Source: Parcubacteria group bacterium GW2011_GWE2_39_37
GTDB taxonomy: Bacteria; Patescibacteriota; Patescibacteriia; Patescibacteriales; GWE2-39-37
Direction: 5' to 3'
Assembly: GCA_000995135.1 (NCBI GenBank)
Contig: LBWY01000004.1
Location: forward strand, 1-32,073
Length of the DNA: 32,073 nt
The notes under the pieces are model-generated. The model was not told where the DNA came from. It searched no databases and saw only the letters and a list, made by a program, of their open reading frames with translations. Of this stretch, positions 1-8,163 are shown one piece after another. Position 1 is the stretch's first letter, and each line of letters starts with the position of its first letter. A program made the translations under genes and the position numbers.

Positions 1-1035
1 GCTTTTATTTCCGTTGGGTGGTGGGCATAATCATCGATGATTATCGCGCCTTTATATTCACCCATCTTCTGCATCCGTCGAGCTGTCCCTGTGAATTCTG
101 CCAAATTTTTTCTGATATCAACCAAATCGACTTCTAGTTCAATGGAAGCGGCGATGACGGCTAGGGCATTATAAATATTATGGATACCGGAAAGTTTTAT
201 ACTGAAGCTACCAAGCTCGCTTTGACTTTTGTTAAAATCTTCCTTCGCTTTTTCATCAGAAAAATCAGCTGCATCAGCATCCACGGCCATTCTTACTTTG
301 AAAAATTGCTGTCCATCTTGCTGGCTGATATCATAGGCCATAAAATCTGCAGTATTATTGATGGCATAGCTGATCACATGGCCTCGGCAATTAACTTTGG
401 CAACCTTGTTAATCGTTTCATCATCGAAATTGGCAACCAAAAAACCTTTGCTAGGAATTTTCTTGATAAAATCAATAAAAACATTTTGATAATCTTCTAC
501 AGTAGGAAAATAATCCGGATGATCATACTCGATATTATTTAGCAAGACACCTTTGGGGTTGAAATATTGCAGCTTGTTCTGGTACTCGTCTGCTTCAACT
601 ATTAGATAATGGGAGGTATTTACTAAGCTTGAACCGTTGAACTGAGGAACCACCGAACCCACCATCACATTCGGCTTTTTCCCGGCCTGCTCCAATACAA
701 AGCCAAGCCACGCCCAAGGCAATGGCATATGGAATCGCTCGAATCTTTCCGGTTACGGCTTTGGCTACCTCTGGATTGGTCTTGCTATTATACGAGCTTG
801 AATAAACAATCAAATCGGCATCTTTGGGAATATTATTTTCATCAAATTCTTCAATGACTTTTATTCCTGCTTTTTTCAAAACCTCATCGGTCATAAAGAT
901 TTCTTTGGTGTCGCTACCGATTACTTCGATGCCGTTATCAGCAAAAAATTGAGCAAGCATTGTCATGCCAACTCCTTTTATGCCGATCATGTAAATTTTT
1001 TTAAGTTTTGTTGTGTCCATTTTATTCTCTGTCAT
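1..1035 (-). pseudogene. murC: UDP-N-acetylmuramate--L-alanine ligase MurC, frameshifted with internal deletion, truncated by window edge
   Basis: N-terminal part (frame of ORF 595..1125) reads MDTTKLKKIYMIGIKGVGMTMLAQFFADNGIEVIGSDTKE...IPYAIALG. From about 712 down to 1 a second minus-strand frame is open and reads AWLGFVLEQAGKKPNVMVGSVVPQFNGSSLVNTSHYLIVEADEYQ...GAIIIDDYAHHPTEIK. The P-loop segment expected between them is absent. Confidence 0.88.
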
Positions 1036-1186
1036 CTCGAATCCCTCAGCTGAGGGTGAGAGATCTCGGATAAAGGTAAAAGGTTTAATTAAGCCAAAGT
1101 TATTTTCTATTAAATTATTAATCAAAATATAGAATTTATACTTATCCGAGAGATCTCTCCTCGTCTGCTGACTCGTCGAGATGACA
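1033..1186. repeat. Imperfect inverted repeat (family A), arms about 43 bp
   Basis: Left arm tgtcatctcgaatccctcagctgagggtgagagatctcggata; reverse complement of right arm tgtcatctcgacgagtcagcagacgaggagagatctctcggata; about 65 bp AT-rich spacer. Confidence 0.8.
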
Positions 1187-1239
1187 GGTGTTTATTAATA
1201 AGTATTGTTAATATTTTACCCTTATTTAACTAAAAAATC

Positions 1240-1267
1240 AAATAAAAAGACCAGTTTTATACTGGTC
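1240..1267 (-). terminator. Rho-independent terminator of the 51-aa ORF
   Basis: Minus strand GACCAGTATAAAACTGGTC followed by TTTTTATTTGATTTTTT; the stem begins within the ORF stop codon. Confidence 0.75.
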
Positions 1268-1421
1268 AGAAGGGTTGAGGTTGATGATCGGAAACGGAAT
1301 TCGCTACTGTGATTCTCGTTGCCTTACCGCCCTCTTCTTCGCTTGGGAAATAGCCGATACATCCTTCGGGTGTATAGACCTTGCCTTCGCGGTCGATGGT
1401 GACATCATTTACGGTTGACAT
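1266..1421 (-). CDS. 51-aa small orphan protein downstream of SAM riboswitch
   Basis: Minus-strand ORF MSTVNDVTIDREGKVYTPEGCIGYFPSEEEGGKATRITVANSVSDHQPQPF*, preceded by GGAGGAG-tcc-ATG and followed by a terminator. Confidence 0.6.
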   Translation of the reverse strand: MSTVNDVTIDREGKVYTPEGCIGYFPSEEEGGKATRITVANSVSDHQPQPF

Positions 1422-1500
1422 GGACTCCTCCATTCCTCAAGCTACCCTTGAGGTGGTCTTTGATTGAATTGTAGTCTTTAATTTCAAAATGAGCATTAAA

Positions 1501-1531
1501 CAAAAAATCCTTCCTCCATTTTGGAAAAAGG
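1501..1531 (-). terminator. Riboswitch expression-platform terminator hairpin
   Basis: Minus strand CCTTTTTCC-AAAAT-GGAGGAAGG (9 bp including two G-U) followed by ATTTTTTG. An outer 9-bp stem AAATGAGCA/TGCTCATTT (1534-1542 with 1487-1495) could extend it. Confidence 0.65.
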
Positions 1532-1544
1532 TTTGCTCATTTAG

Positions 1545-1650
1545 CTTTATCTTTCCTCCAAATTGGGGGTCTAGTGGCACCTTCCAACTTGGTTGGGGTT
1601 GTCGGCAGGTCTTTGGGCTAGTTCCCTCGCTGCGCTCTTGATAAATATTT
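1545..1650 (-). ncRNA. SAM-I-clan (S-box-like) riboswitch aptamer, divergent
   Basis: Minus strand TTTATCAAGAGCGCAGCGAGGGAACTAGCCCAAAGACCTGCCGACAACCCCAACCAAGTTGGAAGGTGCCACTAGACCCCCAATTTGGAGGAAAGATAAAG. Matches S-box landmarks: P1 TTATC/GATAA, AAGAG, GAGGGA-ACT-GCCC, GCAG/CTGC P2, CAACC, P3 CCAAC/GTTGG, AGGTGCC, P4 hairpin. Confidence 0.82.
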
Positions 1651-1663
1651 TATTGTTAAAATT

Positions 1664-1692
1664 ATATTAAGTTAAAATCAAGGGTAAGTCAA
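1664..1692 (-). promoter_or_regulatory. Sigma-70-like promoter for the riboswitch transcript
   Basis: Minus strand TTGACT (1692-1687), 17 nt spacer, TAATAT (1669-1664), ending about 14 nt upstream of the aptamer. Confidence 0.5.
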
Positions 1693-1888
1693 GTACGAAA
1701 TACTAGTTAAAAGTAATTAAAAACAACAACCTAAATTTTAAATATATTTGTAATTTTCTTTGTCTTCTCTTTAATTGTTGATTAACGTCAACTTTTACCA
1801 AAGGATGAAAATTTGGCGTAGGGACAATTTCACGTATTAAATTGGCTATTATAAGCTGTCGCAACCCCTTCCTTATTTTATTTGGTAT

Positions 1889-2401
1889 TTATTCTATGTT
1901 TATTCCATTGCAGTCTGTTGGAGAATTAAAATTTGTTCCATCAAATGAGATTATTTTAAGATCACTTACGCTTGGGTCAAAACAATATATTATTTTTTGA
2001 TTAGATGGTTTTATTTTTATAACATAATTTTGTTTCGTGGTAAAAACTTCGTATTCGACTTCGGCACTTTTTATTTTTCCAGCTAATGAAGGTGTTAGTT
2101 TAGAAATATCAACACCTTCTATAAAATTTGAATAATCGCCATGTTTTATTTTCCAGTCCTCTAAACCAATAACAATAGTACTGCCTATAACTCTTATCGC
2201 TGCTTCCCTTGAGCGGTCCCTTGAATCAGTTGCAAATTTAGAAAACTCATTTGCGGTTGATTTAATTTGAAAGTAAAGCGCGATTCTAATTATTGTACCG
2301 ATTAAAAATAGAATGGCAACAATAATTATTATTTTCTTCCAGTTCATGTTTTTTAATTTCATATTCATTTTTTTAGATAAGTTAATTATCCCATATCCCA
2401 A
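1889..2401 (-). CDS. Membrane-anchored pilin-like hypothetical protein (true start may be internal, e.g. MNMKLKN)
   Basis: One N-terminal TM, then ATDSRDRSREAAIRVIGSTIVIGLEDWKIKHGDYSNF, resembling pseudopilin R..RxxxIxxI...L..Y...G.Y spacing; no G-[FM]TLxE cleavage site. Confidence 0.6.
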   Translation of the reverse strand: MGYGIINLSKKMNMKLKNMNWKKIIIIVAILFLIGTIIRIALYFQIKSTANEFSKFATDSRDRSREAAIRVIGSTIVIGLEDWKIKHGDYSNFIEGVDISKLTPSLAGKIKSAEVEYEVFTTKQNYVIKIKPSNQKIIYCFDPSVSDLKIISFDGTNFNSPTDCNGINIE

Positions 2402-2479
2402 GATTATTTAAATAAAATTAATAAATAAATTCTCATATTAACTACTAATATTATACAAAATATTAAAACAAATTTCAAA

Positions 2480-3571
2480 TCAAAACGGCTTATGATTTAA
2501 TATCTTTCCGATGATTTTAACTATTTCTTTTTTGGCGTCGCTTTTCATGATTTTCCTAATATTCTTACTCAATTCCTCTCGCAAGGCTTTATCTTCCAAA
2601 ATGGATTTTGTCACCATTACCAATAATTGTTCTTTTAAATCTGCTTGTTCGATTACTATTGCCGCATGGGCTTTTTTAAATATTGCTGCGTTTTCTTCTT
2701 GGTGAGTACCTGGCATGGGAATCAATAATGAGGGTTTGGCCAAATAAGCTAATTCACTTAAGAAACCGATGCCACAGCGAGAGATTACCAGATCAGCCAT
2801 TATTAAGGCCTCGGCAATTTGATCGGCATTTAAAAATTCAAAAGTTTTATAATTGTTGTGGCGGAGATTTTTCAAACCTTTTCCTTTGCCGGTAATGTGG
2901 ATAATCTGGCAAAATTTAGCTAATTGATTGACAGACTTTTCCACGACTTGATTTATCGCTTCCGCTCCCGTGCCGCCGCCGACTATCAAGACTAGCGGCA
3001 GGTTGTTTTTTAGCCCTAGTGTATTTTTGATTTTTTTGACGGGAACCATCAATTCTTTTCTGATCGGGTTGCCCACTAGCCTGGCTTTTGCTCCATAATC
3101 TGCTAAGGATTTTTCAAAAGTTACGGTGACAACATCACTAAATGGGCTCATTAGCTTGTTGGCCAAGCCTGGGCGAATATCCATCTGATGTGTAATGATC
3201 GGTTTTCGCAAAAGCCAGCCAGCCCAAATCACCGGTACGCTGACAAAACTGCCGGCATTCATGATCAAATCCGGTTTCCACTTTATCATTAGCCAAAGAG
3301 CTTCAAAAAACCCGAGCAAAATAAATAATGGGTCAATTAAATTTTTTAAATCAAAGTATCTTCTGAACTTTCCGTTGTGGATATGGCGGAATTGGATGCC
3401 TGCTTTTTTGACCATTTCTGATTCGACTCCTTTTTTTGAACCGATCCACAAAAAATTATATTCGCCTGGTACTGAATTGTTTTTCAACTCCTCGGCAACA
3501 GCCAATAAAGGAGTGACTGATCCACCCGTACCACCGCCGGTAAGAAGAATTTTGTAATGTTTTACAGTCAT
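2480..3571 (-). CDS. murG: UDP-GlcNAc:undecaprenyl-PP-MurNAc-pentapeptide transferase MurG
   Basis: ILLTGGGTGGSVTPLLAVAEEL, MNAGSFVSVPVIWAGWLLRKPIITHQMD, GGGTGAEAINQ, SRCGIGFLSELAYLAKPSLLIPMPGTHQEENA. Confidence 0.93.
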   Translation of the reverse strand: MTVKHYKILLTGGGTGGSVTPLLAVAEELKNNSVPGEYNFLWIGSKKGVESEMVKKAGIQFRHIHNGKFRRYFDLKNLIDPLFILLGFFEALWLMIKWKPDLIMNAGSFVSVPVIWAGWLLRKPIITHQMDIRPGLANKLMSPFSDVVTVTFEKSLADYGAKARLVGNPIRKELMVPVKKIKNTLGLKNNLPLVLIVGGGTGAEAINQVVEKSVNQLAKFCQIIHITGKGKGLKNLRHNNYKTFEFLNADQIAEALIMADLVISRCGIGFLSELAYLAKPSLLIPMPGTHQEENAAIFKKAHAAIVIEQADLKEQLLVMVTKSILEDKALREELSKNIRKIMKSDAKKEIVKIIGKILNHKPF

Positions 3572-3584
3572 AAACGAATTTTAT

Positions 3585-3710
3585 CCCCTCTCCTTACGAA
3601 GGAGAGGGCTAGGGTGAGGTTTGTCGTTAATAAATCATGCTCATAAATCGAAAAATTTACAAACTATCAACCAACCTCACCCCTCCCTCTCCTTAGTAAG
3701 GAGAGGGGGA
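3585..3710. repeat. Inverted-repeat element family B, copy 1
   Basis: cccctctccttacgaaggagagggctagggtgaggtt ... aacctcacccctccctctccttagtaaggagaggggg. Each arm contains its own hairpin and the arms are mutually inverted. Confidence 0.88.
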
Positions 3711-3711
3711 A

Positions 3712-4845
3712 TTAATATTTCGCCTGCCGGCTGATATTTGCCAAGATGCCGACTGCAGCAAGAGCGGACATGATTGCCGATCCACCACTGCTGATAAACG
3801 GAAGCGGTACGCCGGTCATCGGCATCAGGTTGATCATACCGCCGATATTGATGATGGCCTGGATAGTGATCCAGGATACAATACCGATAGCCAATACTTG
3901 GCCGAAATGGTCTGGTGAGTTTTTTGCGATAATGTAACCTCGATAAAATAATATCAAAAACAAGATTACTAGAAGACTTGAAAAAACAAAGCCCATTTCC
4001 TCACCGATTACCGGGAAAATCGAATCACCGCTAACCTCTGGAAGGTACATTAATTTTTGCCTGGAAGCCCCGAATCCTCTGCCCCAGAGACCGCCGGAAC
4101 CGACTGCAATCAAAGATTGATTGACTTGATAGCAGGTACCTGCAGAATTATAGCTAGGATCCATAAAGCAGCGGAAACGTTCCGCCTGATAGGGCTTTAA
4201 CTGCACCATTATGAATAGGGCGATAATGCCGGCTAAAATGATCATAAAAATATGGCTCACCTTGCCTCCACCAACAAAATATGCGATTAAAGAAGTGATG
4301 ACAATAATTGAGAGTGTACCGAAATCCGGCTGCATCAACATCAGGAAAGCAATCACGCCAAGCACTGCCAAGAAAGGACCGACACCCTGGGAAACTGATT
4401 CTAGTTTCTTATTCCTTGCCTCCAGCCAAGCAGCTAAATATATTAGAAAAGTTAATTTTACGAATTCTGAAGGTTGAAGCGAAAAACCGAAAATATTTAT
4501 CCAGCTTTGAGCTTTAAAATTTGCCGATGAAGAGATACCAGGAATAAACACTAATATCAACAAGACAACAGAGAAGATTAATAAATGGATAGAATATTTC
4601 TTCCAGATATGATAATCGGTTTTTGAAAAATAAAAAAATAATCCGATGCCGATCAAAAGAGCCAGAAATTGATGTTTAATAAAGTAGTAGCCGTCATTAA
4701 ACCTGGAATAAGCAAATGTTCCAGAGGCACTTGAAAGCATGATCAAGCCCAAAAGTATGATTATGGAAACTGTGACTAACATGGCAATATCGGGCTCCCC
4801 ATTTCTGCCGATAAGCTTGTTGAATTTTTGCTTGAATTGAGCCAT
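3712..4845 (-). CDS. ftsW: SEDS-family peptidoglycan polymerase FtsW
   Basis: Start at MAQFKQKF. QSWINIFGFSLQPSEFVKL, MLMQPDFGTLSII, GLWGRGFGASRQKLMYLPEVSGDSIFPVIGEEMGF, PFISSGGSA; multi-TM. Confidence 0.92.
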   Translation of the reverse strand: MAQFKQKFNKLIGRNGEPDIAMLVTVSIIILLGLIMLSSASGTFAYSRFNDGYYFIKHQFLALLIGIGLFFYFSKTDYHIWKKYSIHLLIFSVVLLILVFIPGISSSANFKAQSWINIFGFSLQPSEFVKLTFLIYLAAWLEARNKKLESVSQGVGPFLAVLGVIAFLMLMQPDFGTLSIIVITSLIAYFVGGGKVSHIFMIILAGIIALFIMVQLKPYQAERFRCFMDPSYNSAGTCYQVNQSLIAVGSGGLWGRGFGASRQKLMYLPEVSGDSIFPVIGEEMGFVFSSLLVILFLILFYRGYIIAKNSPDHFGQVLAIGIVSWITIQAIINIGGMINLMPMTGVPLPFISSGGSAIMSALAAVGILANISRQAKY

Positions 4846-4846
4846 G

Positions 4847-5896
4847 TTAAAAAGTTTTATCCAAAAGGAAGACAAATAAGCCGATTGCAGCACATATCTG
4901 AGCGATTATCCAAAAGCGCATCACGATTTTCGGTTCAGACCAGCCGATCGCTTCAAAATGATGGTGGATCGGCGAGGATAAGAATATTTTTTTGCCTCTT
5001 AATTTTTTTGATAATAATTGAATGATTACGGAAGCGGATTCTATGACAAAAATAAATCCGATAATCGGCAGAATCAATGCGCTGTTAGTCAACATGGCAA
5101 TAACACCGAGAGTAACCCCTAAACTCATTGAGCCGGTATCGCCCATAAAAAAACGTGCCGGATGAATATTGAACCACAAAAAGGAAAGTAAGGCACCCAC
5201 AATTACGCCACAAAAAGTTGCTAGATCATATTTGCCTTGAACAAAGGCGATAACGCCAAAAGCGCTGAAGCAGGTCATTAAGACTCCGCCAGCTAGGCCA
5301 TCCAGTCCGTCTGTCTCATTGACAGAAAAAGCTGTAGCTACGATTACCAGGATAAAAATCAGGATATAAGACCAACCCAACTGTAAATTGCCATAAAAAG
5401 GAATGTGGAGAAAATCCCAACCTAGTTTATAATAAAACCACCAAGCACCGACAGCGGCAATTCCGGAATATATCATTAAACGGTGTCTTACTTTAAGTCC
5501 GCCCCCACCCAAGACTCCTTTTCCCTTTACATCAAGCCAATCGTCAACCATGCCGACCAAAGCGGAGGCAACCAAAGCACCTAAAGGTAGAAGAGTTTGG
5601 CTTCTGGATAAAAAATTCAGATCATCAAGAATCTGCCAGGAAAAAAATTTGCTCAAGTAATAAAATAATAAGGAAAAGATAAGTACTGTAACCCAGATCA
5701 ATAATCCGCCCATCACCGGCGTACCCGCCTTGGCTGCATGTAATTGGGTAAATACTGGCGTTGCGCCACTACTGCGAATATTCTTCCCCATTTTGTATTT
5801 GTACAAAAAATGAGTTAGCAATGGGGTCCAGGCAATGGCAAAAATAAAAGCCAAGGAAGTCAAAAATAGGATTCGAACGATATAAAAAGTCTCCAT
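4847..5896 (-). CDS. mraY: Phospho-N-acetylmuramoyl-pentapeptide-transferase MraY
   Basis: HAAKAGTPVMGGLLIW, VNETDGLDGLAGG, NIHPARFFMGDTGSMSLG, SSPIHHHFEAIGWSEPKIVMRFWI. Confidence 0.94.
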   Translation of the reverse strand: METFYIVRILFLTSLAFIFAIAWTPLLTHFLYKYKMGKNIRSSGATPVFTQLHAAKAGTPVMGGLLIWVTVLIFSLLFYYLSKFFSWQILDDLNFLSRSQTLLPLGALVASALVGMVDDWLDVKGKGVLGGGGLKVRHRLMIYSGIAAVGAWWFYYKLGWDFLHIPFYGNLQLGWSYILIFILVIVATAFSVNETDGLDGLAGGVLMTCFSAFGVIAFVQGKYDLATFCGVIVGALLSFLWFNIHPARFFMGDTGSMSLGVTLGVIAMLTNSALILPIIGFIFVIESASVIIQLLSKKLRGKKIFLSSPIHHHFEAIGWSEPKIVMRFWIIAQICAAIGLFVFLLDKTF

Positions 5897-5903
5897 AGCG
5901 TGG

Positions 5904-6311
5904 TTATCTAAAATTTATTAAATATAATGTCGCATGAGCGATCAACAAAAATATATTTGCCAAAAGGGCGCTCATTAGCAAGATGTGAGAAATGAACTTA
6001 TCGTTCCGGTAATTATTGACTAAGATCAAATTGACCAAAAAGATAGTAAGGGCCAACAAAGGAAGCGTGTATAGCTGTTTTTCATTCCCTATAAGATTGG
6101 CACCGAAGTCTACGTTGTAATGTAGGATTACTTGATCTGCGGTGTTTTTTTGGTTGATGAATATCGCCAAGATCCAATTAAGTAGATTGATAAATATGGT
6201 CGCCGAGAAATAGATTTTGAAATACAAAAGACCGAAAAGATTACTTGCTAATCCTTTCAGCCATTGCCTGAATAAAAAAATGTTGTTTAAAATTTTAGAA
6301 AAAAATATCAT
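5904..6311 (-). CDS. Small multi-TM hypothetical membrane protein
   Basis: 135-aa ORF with three or four hydrophobic segments directly upstream of mraY. Confidence 0.55.
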   Translation of the reverse strand: MIFFSKILNNIFLFRQWLKGLASNLFGLLYFKIYFSATIFINLLNWILAIFINQKNTADQVILHYNVDFGANLIGNEKQLYTLPLLALTIFLVNLILVNNYRNDKFISHILLMSALLANIFLLIAHATLYLINFR

Positions 6312-6397
6312 AAGAGGCTTTACTTTGCATCCGTTCCTTTATTACATTAACACATTTATTTTTTTTTATAAAGATATTTTATATTAATACTGATTTA

Positions 6398-6406
6398 TGT
6401 TATAAT
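6398..6406 (+). promoter_or_regulatory. Extended -10 promoter element for pilus operon
   Basis: TGTTATAAT (TGnTATAAT) about 29 nt upstream of the pilB ATG in an AT-rich divergent intergenic region. Confidence 0.5.
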
Positions 6407-6434
6407 AAATTTACTATAAAATTACTCGGAATAA

Positions 6435-8159
6435 ATGCTTAATGCTCAACAAATCAAGGATATAATAATCAAATCAAAAATCCTTAAAGATGCCGATTTC
6501 CTTAAGATGGAAAAAGAGGCAGTAGCGGCCAATGTCAAGCTTGAAGATTATCTGCTTGATAAGAAAATAATAACTCAGGCATCGTTATACGAAAATGCTG
6601 CCAAAGTGTTTGATTTATCCTTTGTGAATATCAAGGATCTAGCAATCCGCAAAGACGTCTTATTCATCATTCCTGAACCGGTTGCCTCGACTCATGGTCT
6701 GATTGCCTTTGAGGCAAATGACAAAGAAATAAAATTAGCAACTCTCGATCCGTTTAATTTAGAAATTTTTGAATTCATAAAAAAGAAAACCGGTTTGGAG
6801 CCGATCATCCATCTTACTTCTCCGGATGGTATTCAATTCGCTCTAAAGCAGTATCATGAGAATTTAAAAGCAGAGATAGACAATCTGGAGGCGGGTGCTA
6901 TCAAAGAGCAACAAAGCGGAGAAGATTTGAAAAAACTTGCTGCCGACCTGCCGGTAGTAAGAATCGTCGATACCCTCTTGGAATATGCGATTTTTGAAGA
7001 TGCCAGTGATATCCACATTGAGCCGGAAGAAAAAGAAATCAATGTCAGATATAGGATTGATGGAATAATGAGGAATGTGATGACGTTACCAAAAACAGCA
7101 CAGCTCGGCCTGATTGCTAGAATAAAAATATTGGCAAATCTCAAGGTTGATGAACATCGCCTGCCGCAAGATGGCCGTTTTAAAGTAAATAATAAAGATT
7201 ACAAAGTCTCCTTCAGGGTATCCATAATTCCTACTTTTGATGGAGAAAAAATCGTCATGCGTCTTTTGAGAGAAAAAGCGCAAATTCTAAACCTTGAACA
7301 ATTGGGCTTTCAACCTAGCCAACTGGAAATAATCAAAAGAAATATTAACAAGCCGCATGGCATGACCTTGGTAACCGGACCTACCGGGTCGGGTAAAACC
7401 ACCACTTTGTATACTGTGTTGAATATCCTTAATACACCAGAGGTAAATATTTGTACGATTGAAGATCCGATAGAGTATCGCATGCCACACGTCAATCAAT
7501 CCCAAGTGAACACTAAAGTCGGTTTTAATTTTGCCAATGGACTCAGAGCTTTTTTACGACAGGACCCAGACATTATCATGGTCGGTGAAATTCGTGATGA
7601 AGAAACCGCTGAAATCGCTATCCATTCCGCCATGACCGGTCATTTGGTACTTTCAACTCTTCATACTAATAATGCGACTAACACCTTGCCCAGGCTCTCG
7701 GATATGGGTGTGCCGGCTTTTTTGATTGCAACGACGACAAATCTGATCATCGCACAAAGATTGGTGCGAAAAATATGCACAAACTGTATCCAAAGTTATA
7801 AGTTGGATCATCAAACTGTCGTCGATCTGTCAAAGCAATTCAATATTGATTCGATTCTGGATACTATGGAGCGGGAAAAAATTATTCCTGAAAACAATGG
7901 CATGGAAGACTTGCTTTTTTATCATGGTAAGGGTTGTAAACAATGTAATAATACCGGCTTTAAGGGTAGGATAGGTATATACGAGACCTTGGAGATAACA
8001 CAAAATATATCAGAATTAATCTTAAAGAAGGCCACGGAAAATGAAATAAGAGCGGCGGCTGTTGAACAAAATATGATCACTATGGTTGAAGATGGATTTA
8101 TCAAGGCAAAAAATGGCATAACTACGATTGAAGAGATAATGAGAGTAACCAAAGAATAA
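6435..8159 (+). CDS. pilB: Type IV pilus assembly ATPase PilB (GspE/PilB family)
   Basis: GspE N-terminal domain; Walker A GPTGSGKTTTLY, Asp box, RQDPDIIMVGEIRDEETAEIA, HTNNA, tetra-Cys CTNC...CKQC. Confidence 0.95.
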   Translation: MLNAQQIKDIIIKSKILKDADFLKMEKEAVAANVKLEDYLLDKKIITQASLYENAAKVFDLSFVNIKDLAIRKDVLFIIPEPVASTHGLIAFEANDKEIKLATLDPFNLEIFEFIKKKTGLEPIIHLTSPDGIQFALKQYHENLKAEIDNLEAGAIKEQQSGEDLKKLAADLPVVRIVDTLLEYAIFEDASDIHIEPEEKEINVRYRIDGIMRNVMTLPKTAQLGLIARIKILANLKVDEHRLPQDGRFKVNNKDYKVSFRVSIIPTFDGEKIVMRLLREKAQILNLEQLGFQPSQLEIIKRNINKPHGMTLVTGPTGSGKTTTLYTVLNILNTPEVNICTIEDPIEYRMPHVNQSQVNTKVGFNFANGLRAFLRQDPDIIMVGEIRDEETAEIAIHSAMTGHLVLSTLHTNNATNTLPRLSDMGVPAFLIATTTNLIIAQRLVRKICTNCIQSYKLDHQTVVDLSKQFNIDSILDTMEREKIIPENNGMEDLLFYHGKGCKQCNNTGFKGRIGIYETLEITQNISELILKKATENEIRAAAVEQNMITMVEDGFIKAKNGITTIEEIMRVTKE

Positions 8160-8163
8160 ATAT

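Noticed and set aside
180-542. Plus-strand 120-aa ORF
   Set aside because: Antisense to the conserved MurC C-terminal reading frame; no protein-family resemblance.
3195-3557. Plus-strand 120-aa ORF (and 2511..2705, 2683..2895)
   Set aside because: Antisense shadow ORFs of murG.
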